A stretch of DNA of 64,000 nucleotides from positions 310,001 to 374,000 of the forward strand of contig NZ_FYEB01000001.1 in the NCBI RefSeq assembly GCF_900187445.1, read 5' to 3'. Of this stretch, positions 56,937 through 64,000 are shown in pieces; the stretch's first letter is position 1, and each line of letters begins with the position of its first letter. The stretch comes from Pseudomonas sp. Irchel s3b2. Its GTDB lineage: Bacteria > Pseudomonadota > Gammaproteobacteria > Pseudomonadales > Pseudomonadaceae. The notes beneath the pieces are model-generated. The model searched no databases, was not told where the DNA came from, and saw only the letters and a program-made list of their open reading frames with translations. The position numbers and the translations under genes were made by a program.

Positions 56937-58454
56937 TTAGCGAACCGTGTCCTCCCGCCCCCGCAACACCCTGTTCGGCATGGCAATCGCCGCCGCCAGC
57001 CCCAGCAGCGACACCGCCGCGCTGACCATCAGCAAATGCCGGAAGGTCAGCAGCAGCTCAGCGCGCAGGGCGTTTTGTGCATCCCCCGGTGCGGCGTTCA
57101 AACCATCGAGCAAGACATTCCCCGAACGGCCCTCGGCAATCAGCGACGACCCCGCCAGGTGCGCGAAACTCGAATCCTGTAACAACGCCAGCAGCAGCGC
57201 CGACATCAACGCCACGCCCACTGCACCGCCCAGAGAGCGGAACAGATTGGTGGTGCTGGTGGCAACGCCGATGTCCCGTTGTTCCACCGAGTTTTGCGTG
57301 CCCACCAACGAAGTCGGGAACTGCATGCCGCTGGCGATGCCGCTGAGCAACATGAACAGGCTGCTCAGCACAAACGCCTGAGGCTCACTGAACGCCATGC
57401 CGAGAATCGAGAACGGCATGAGCAGGGCGCCGGTCAGGATCATCGGTTTGTAACGACCGGTCACCGAGGTCTGGCGTCCGGCGAAATACGCGCCTATCGG
57501 TAAGCCCATGGCCAGCGGCAACAGATGCAACGCGGCGCTGTCGGCCCCGGCGCCGGTGACGCTCTGGAAGCGCAACGGCATCAGCACGATCAGGGAAATC
57601 GCCTGGAAACTGGTGAAAAAAATCGTGCACCAGCAAAGGATCGCACTGCGGTTGGCGAACAAATGCATCGGCAGCAACGGTTCCCGCGCCCGCCGTTCAT
57701 GCGAGACGAACACGGCCAGCACCACCACTGCACAACCGAGCAAACCCGACACTTCGGTGCTGCGCCACGAATAGCCCTGGCCAACCTGAGTAATGCCTAG
57801 CAGTAACGCCGTCAGGCCAATGATCATCAGCAATGTGCCGAAGTAGTCGATGATCGGCTTGCGCTGCGGCACGGGCAAACCCACCAGCGTGCGGTGGGCC
57901 ACCAGCCAGGCACCCAGGCCCAATGGCAGGTTGATCAGGAATACCCCGCGCCAGGACAGGTATTCGGTCATGTAGCCACCGAGAACCGGGCCGGCCACGC
58001 TGGCCACCGCGTACATGCTGCTGAAGTAACCCTGATAGCGACCGCGTTCGCGGGGTGGAACGATATCGCCGATGATTGCCTGGCTCACCGAAATCATCCC
58101 GCCGGCGCCAATGCCCTGGAGGATCCGCGCCAGCACCAATTGCTCCATGCTTTGCGCCATGCCGCAGAACAATGACGCGAGGGTGAACACGCCCATGCCG
58201 AACAGCATCAATTTGCGGCGCCCATACAGATCGCCGAGTTTGCCGTAGATCGGCACCGCTACGGTCATCGCCACCATGTACCCGGAAATCACCCAGGCCA
58301 GCAGGCTGACATCCTTGAATTGCGCGGAAATGGCCGGCATCGATACGGCGACGATGGTCTGGTCCAGCGCGCCCAGAAAGATCGCCAGCATCAGGGCAAT
58401 AAGAACGCTGCGAATAGCCGGTTTGGGCGTTTCAGGCTGGTTGAGATTAGTCAC
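56937..58454 (-). CDS. MFS multidrug efflux transporter, DHA2 (EmrB/QacA) family
   Basis: A 505-aa transporter with about 14 helices. Motif D1 LDQTIVAVSMPAI (about 30-42), motif A GKLGDLYGRRKLM (about 71-83) and motif C-like VLGGYMTEYLSWRGVFLINL are present. It follows pobA by 78 bp on the same strand, so it might be read with it; still the family mostly exports drugs or detergents, and no adaptor (EmrA) gene is present. Confidence 0.9.
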   Translation of the reverse strand: MTNLNQPETPKPAIRSVLIALMLAIFLGALDQTIVAVSMPAISAQFKDVSLLAWVISGYMVAMTVAVPIYGKLGDLYGRRKLMLFGMGVFTLASLFCGMAQSMEQLVLARILQGIGAGGMISVSQAIIGDIVPPRERGRYQGYFSSMYAVASVAGPVLGGYMTEYLSWRGVFLINLPLGLGAWLVAHRTLVGLPVPQRKPIIDYFGTLLMIIGLTALLLGITQVGQGYSWRSTEVSGLLGCAVVVLAVFVSHERRAREPLLPMHLFANRSAILCWCTIFFTSFQAISLIVLMPLRFQSVTGAGADSAALHLLPLAMGLPIGAYFAGRQTSVTGRYKPMILTGALLMPFSILGMAFSEPQAFVLSSLFMLLSGIASGMQFPTSLVGTQNSVEQRDIGVATSTTNLFRSLGGAVGVALMSALLLALLQDSSFAHLAGSSLIAEGRSGNVLLDGLNAAPGDAQNALRAELLLTFRHLLMVSAAVSLLGLAAAIAMPNRVLRGREDTVR

Positions 58455-58532
58455 GGGTAAAACCTGCGGGCAGTAATGGACCCGCAGCAGGCAAGGCGAG
58501 CGGGATGCTCGCCAGTGTAGATCGGTAGGAGG

Positions 58533-60816
<2,284 letters not shown>

Positions 60817-60869
60817 ACCCCTAATGCTTTAAATCGGACATGTAGGAAAGCGCGCTTTGAACCCCTTCA

Positions 60870-61046
60870 TTACCGGAGGGCGTTGAGGGTCGCGTTGTGG
60901 GGCATACAGCGCTCGAAGTTGCAGCTCGCGAATTCACGGGGAACTTGTCGCAACTGCTCGACACGCCAGGCGGCCGTGCCATACAGCGCCAGCGTCGCCG
61001 CGCAAGTGATGAAAATGGCGAGGTATCTTCTTGTTTTGATGTTCAT
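60870..61046 (-). CDS. Small exported or membrane protein (58 aa)
   Basis: MNIKTRRYLAIFITCAATLA begins with a basic patch and a hydrophobic helix, then LYGTAAWRVEQLRQVPREFA and two Cys (ASCNFERCMP). GAGGTC lies 8-9 nt before the ATG at 61046; an in-frame ATG 15 codons upstream would hide the signal. Function unknown. Confidence 0.6.
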   Translation of the reverse strand: MNIKTRRYLAIFITCAATLALYGTAAWRVEQLRQVPREFASCNFERCMPHNATLNALR

Positions 61047-61160
61047 GGCGTTGACCTCTGAACGAATACCTTTCGGTACTGCTTTGAGCATAGGTCAGCG
61101 CGGACGAGTTGCCAGCAAGTCCGGTTTCGCGGTTAACGCGATATTCAGAACACTGATATC

Positions 61161-61254
61161 CCTGTAGGAGCTGGCTTGCCAGCGAAGGCATGGTCACATT
61201 TTGCATATGTGCTGACTGACCCATCGCTTTCGCTGGCAAGCCAGCTCCTACAGG
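61161..61254. repeat. REP-like hairpin repeat, CTGGCTTGCCAGCG family
   Basis: CCTGTAGGAGCTGGCTTGCC-AGCGAAGG and CTTTCGCTGGCAAGCCAGCT-CCTACAGG pair around a 40-nt centre. A variant of the GCGGGCAAG family. Confidence 0.88.
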
Positions 61255-61263
61255 GGGATGTGT

Positions 61264-62169
61264 TTACAGGCCTACATCCCACTCCGGTTCTTCAGGAAAT
61301 CTGAGCACCAGAAAATCCAGCATGCTGCGCAACGCCGCCGGCATGTGTTTGCGTGAGGCATACACCGCGTAGACGTTCATCTGCCGGGGCTCGGCCTGGG
61401 GCAGCAGACGAATCAGTTCACCGCTGTGGATATGCACACCCGCCTGATAGCTGGGCAGCATCGCCACGCCGGCTCCGGCCATCGTCGCGCGTAACAGCGT
61501 GCTGGCTTCGTTGGCGCTGATGTTGCCCTGCACCGGCACCGAGACGGGCTCGCCGCCCTGTTCGAAGTGCCAGAGGCTTTTGCCGAAGTAGGAGTGGGTC
61601 AGGCAATTGTGCAGGCTCAGGTCCTCGACCCGTTGCGGCGTCGGGTGTTCGCGCAGGTAAGCGGGGGCGGCGCAGATCACTGAGCGGCAGACCGTCAGCC
61701 TTCGGGCGATCAGGTTCGGGTCCAGGTCGTTGCTGGTGCGGATGGCCAGGTCGATGCGTTCATCCACCAGATTCACCGTGCGGTCGAGCATTTGCATATC
61801 GATGCTGACGCCGGGGTAACGCTTGACGTAAGCCGCCATGGCATCCGCCAGTTGCGCCTGACCGAACGAGGTGCTGACGCTGATCCGCAGCAGGCCTCGC
61901 GGTGCGTCGTCCGGTTCACTGACGGCGGCCTGCATGTCGGTGGACAAATCGAGCATCTGCCGACAGCGAGGCAGAATCTCACTGCCGGCGGCGGTCAGGC
62001 TCAATTTGCGCGTGGTGCGGTGCATCAGGCGCGCGCCGACCCAATCTTCCAGCTCCGCCAGATAGCGTGAAACCACCGGCCGCGACAGGTCCAGGTGATC
62101 GGCGGCGGCCGATTGGCTACCGAGGTCGACCACCGTGACGAACACCCGCATTGCTTGTAGACGATCCAT
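61264..62169 (-). CDS. LysR-family transcriptional regulator
   Basis: A 301-aa regulator. HTH: QSAAADHLDLSRPVVSRYLA (about 19-38). C-terminal substrate-binding half with RISVSTSFGQAQLADAMAAY. Divergent from the MBL-fold gene, 114 bp apart, and so probably its regulator. Typical of the CrgA-like subgroup by its N-terminus MDRLQAMRVFVTVVDLGS. Confidence 0.92.
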   Translation of the reverse strand: MDRLQAMRVFVTVVDLGSQSAAADHLDLSRPVVSRYLAELEDWVGARLMHRTTRKLSLTAAGSEILPRCRQMLDLSTDMQAAVSEPDDAPRGLLRISVSTSFGQAQLADAMAAYVKRYPGVSIDMQMLDRTVNLVDERIDLAIRTSNDLDPNLIARRLTVCRSVICAAPAYLREHPTPQRVEDLSLHNCLTHSYFGKSLWHFEQGGEPVSVPVQGNISANEASTLLRATMAGAGVAMLPSYQAGVHIHSGELIRLLPQAEPRQMNVYAVYASRKHMPAALRSMLDFLVLRFPEEPEWDVGL

Positions 62170-62283
62170 GATTTGCCCGCTTTCAGAAACAAACTATGTT
62201 CAAGCATCGCATTTTTTGTATCGAACCAGGCAACTAAGCTCTGTCCCATCGCCAAGCATGGCATTCGGACAACGGAGCAACAG

Positions 62284-63165
62284 ATGATCGGCTTCACTTC
62301 AATCAAACGCATTCTTCTGGCAACCGCCACCCTCGGCTTCGCGGCCCACGCCGCGGCGGCGTCCACCCTGACGCTGGACGTCTACAACCCTGGCACCAAT
62401 GCGATCTTCCCGGTGACCTCGGTGCTGGTCAGCGGCGAGAAAGAAGCGATTCTGGTCGACGCGCAATTCGGCAAAGCCCAGGCCGAACAAGTGGTGGAAA
62501 AAATCCACGCCAGCGGCAAGCAACTGACCACCATCTACATCAGCCACGGTGACCCGGATTATTACTTCGGTCTTGATACCGTGACCAAAGCGTTCCCGAA
62601 AGCCAAGGTGCTGGCCTCGCAACCGACGGTTGATCACATCAAAAAAACCGTCGACGGCAAACTGGCATTCTGGGGCCCGAAAATGGGCGCCGACGTGCCG
62701 AACAAAACCATCGTGCCGCAGGTGCTCAAGGGCGACAGCCTGATGCTGGAAGGGCAGAAATTGCAGGTGATCGGCCTGGACGGCAAGCAGCCGGATCGCA
62801 GCTTTGTGTGGATCCCGTCGATCAAGGCAGTGGTCGGTGGCGTGGTGGTCGCGGAAAACATTCACGTGTGGATGGCCGACACCCAGACACCGCAATCCCA
62901 TGCCGATTGGCTGACGACATTGCAAGCGATCGAAGCGCTGAAACCGAACACCATCGTGCCGGGTCACTACCTCGGTGAGAGCGCTCGCTCTTTGGCGGCG
63001 GTGAAGTTCACTGCCGATTACATCAAGGCTTTCGACGAAGAAACCGCCAAGGCGAAAGACGCTGCCGAACTGATCGGCGCAATGAAAAAACACTACCCGA
63101 CCCTGGGCGAAGAAAGTTCGCTCGAGCTGAGCGCCAAAGTCGCCAAGGGCGAGATGAAGTGGTGA
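62284..63165 (+). CDS. Exported MBL-fold protein with altered metal motif
   Basis: A 293-aa protein with a signal peptide (ILLATATLGFAAHAAAA, cleaved near residue 26). The metallo-beta-lactamase fold is seen in TSVLVSGEKEAILVDAQFGK and TIVPGHYLGES. The usual HxHxDH is H88-x-D90-x-D92-Y93 (SHGDPDYYFG), and the later Asp (GD) is Gly (VVGGVVVAENIH). So metal binding is probably reduced to one ion or absent. The ATG at 62284 gives a proper signal peptide; the longer frame does not. Confidence 0.85.
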   Translation: MIGFTSIKRILLATATLGFAAHAAAASTLTLDVYNPGTNAIFPVTSVLVSGEKEAILVDAQFGKAQAEQVVEKIHASGKQLTTIYISHGDPDYYFGLDTVTKAFPKAKVLASQPTVDHIKKTVDGKLAFWGPKMGADVPNKTIVPQVLKGDSLMLEGQKLQVIGLDGKQPDRSFVWIPSIKAVVGGVVVAENIHVWMADTQTPQSHADWLTTLQAIEALKPNTIVPGHYLGESARSLAAVKFTADYIKAFDEETAKAKDAAELIGAMKKHYPTLGEESSLELSAKVAKGEMKW

Positions 63166-63206
63166 TCTGCTGAGATTTTGTGGCGAGGGGGGACGACGAA
63201 AGTCCT

Positions 63207-63296
63207 GTAGGAGCGAGGCTTGCCCGCGAAGAACGATGACGCGTAATACCTGAAAAAACCGCGGTGCATTCTTCGCGGGCAAGCCTCGCTCCTACA
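63207..63296. repeat. REP-like hairpin repeat, GCGGGCAAG family
   Basis: GTAGGAGCGAGGCTTGCCCG-CGAAGAACGA and TTCTTCGCGGGCAAGCCTCG-CTCCTAC pair around a TACCTGAAAAAACCGCGG centre. Confidence 0.9.
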
Positions 63297-63381
63297 GGTT
63301 CTGCGTCTAAATTGCCCCCTCGCCACAAAAAGCCCCATGTCACACCTATACCGATTCACCCAAGCCAACTGGAGAAACGTC

Positions 63382-63996
63382 ATGAGCAAAATTGCAATCA
63401 TCGGTGCCACCGGTCGTGCCGGTAGCCAGCTGTTGGAAGAAGCCCTGCGTCGCGGTCACAGCGTCACCGCCATCGCCCGCGACACCTCGAAAATCGGCCA
63501 GCGTGCTGGTGTGGTCAGCAAGAATGTGGACGTGCTCGACGCTGCTGCATTGCAAGCCGCCGTGGCCGGGCATGATGCGGTGATCAGCGCTGCGCACTTC
63601 TCCACCATCCCCGCCAGCGCGGTCATCGAGCCGATGAAGAAGGCCGGGGTCAAACGTCTGCTGGTAGTGGGCGGTGCCGGTTCGCTGTTGCTGCCGAATG
63701 GCTCTCGTGTAATCGACAGCGAAGGCTTCCCGGAGGAGTACAAGGCCGAGGCCAGCGCCGGAGCCGCGTTCCTGAATACCTTGCGTCAGGAAAAGGAGCT
63801 GGACTGGACCTTCCTGTCGCCGTCGGCGGAGTTCGTCGAAGGTGAGCGCACGAGCACGTTTCGAATCGGCAAGGATGATTTGCTGGTGAGTGCAGAGGGC
63901 CGCAGCTGGATTACCTTTGCTGACTTCGCGATTGCGCTGCTTGATGAAGTGGAAACGCCGAAGCATTCCCGCCAGCGGTTTACTGTCGGGTATTGA
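63382..63996 (+). CDS. NAD(P)-binding oxidoreductase (NmrA/SDR-a5-like)
   Basis: A 204-aa protein with the Rossmann motif IIGATGRAGSQLLEEALRRG (about 6-25). HDAVISAAHFSTIPASAVIE and VKRLLVVGGAGSLLL follow the atypical-SDR pattern; no YxxxK. GGAG lies 8 nt before the ATG at 63382. Possibly controlled with the upstream MBL gene, but a repeat in between argues against an operon. Substrate unknown. Confidence 0.88.
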   Translation: MSKIAIIGATGRAGSQLLEEALRRGHSVTAIARDTSKIGQRAGVVSKNVDVLDAAALQAAVAGHDAVISAAHFSTIPASAVIEPMKKAGVKRLLVVGGAGSLLLPNGSRVIDSEGFPEEYKAEASAGAAFLNTLRQEKELDWTFLSPSAEFVEGERTSTFRIGKDDLLVSAEGRSWITFADFAIALLDEVETPKHSRQRFTVGY

Positions 63997-64000
63997 TCCC

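Overview
The window is a stretch of a Pseudomonas chromosome, most likely from the P. fluorescens group. The evidence is protein-level recognition of many genes (GlpD/R/K/F, ArgF, BfrB/Bfd, MotY, ColRS, MexVW, BifA, SodB, PobA) in an order that, from memory, follows several blocks of the P. aeruginosa and P. putida maps. It also carries the hairpin-forming repeats typical of this group, with motifs such as TTCGCGGGCAAGCCTCGCTC, CGTTCCCACGCTCTGCGTG and AAAAGATCGCAGCC. No rRNA, tRNA, insertion sequence, prophage or CRISPR array was seen.

Layout. 1-5.3 kb holds glycerol catabolism (glpF-glpK-glpR-glpD, all minus). 5.6-7 kb has ybaK and a phzF-like gene. 7-12 kb has an ABC ATPase translationally coupled to argF, a small conserved protein and a molybdopterin oxidoreductase. 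12-14.5 kb is a redox and iron-storage block (grxD, bfr, bfd, 2-Cys peroxiredoxin). 14.6-15.7 kb is an AT-rich insertion with a single-domain B-type (mannose-binding-like) lectin and a previously uncounted 53-aa lipoprotein. 15.7-19.9 kb has rnt-pyrC, motY and argG. 19.9-21.8 kb is a second AT-rich patch with an unknown two-helix membrane protein and an orphan BvgA-like response regulator. 21.9-26.6 kb has a PA3496-like gene, nth and a very unusual rnf cluster. 26.7-32.5 kb has metG, apbC, an SDR, a HugZ-like gene and fxsA. 32.5-34.7 kb is groESL.

The region continues at 34.9-39.6 kb with a PAP2 phosphatase, colRS and a three-gene envelope operon. Both the PAP2 gene and that operon are preceded by sequences fitting the ColR-binding motif. 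39.7-43.9 kb is the mexVW RND pump. 44-49.3 kb is an imelysin / di-haem / DUF1513 iron operon with a Fur-like box. 49.5-52.6 kb has bifA and sodB. 52.7-54.8 kb is an arginine-export locus (argO, ACT protein, divergent argP). 54.8-56.8 kb has an epimerase and a coiled-coil membrane protein. 56.9-60.8 kb has a DHA2 MFS pump, pobA and its AraC regulator. The end has a small exported protein, a LysR regulator divergent from an atypical MBL-fold protein, and an NAD(P)-binding oxidoreductase.

The most unusual system is the Rnf-like cluster at 22.85-26.59 kb. It has rnfA, B, D, G and E in tight translational coupling but no rnfC. RnfB lacks its N-terminal membrane anchor and carries a long C-terminal tail with internal repeats like those normally found on RnfC. 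Three of the four intramembrane Cys expected to hold the RnfA/RnfE iron-sulphur cluster are replaced (D, A and T). This looks like a divergent, RnfC-less relative of the Rnf/Rsx complex rather than a normal copy. Other points of interest are tandem 21-bp ArgR-type half-sites before argG (and weaker ones before argF), the ColR boxes, and the lectin/lipoprotein island.
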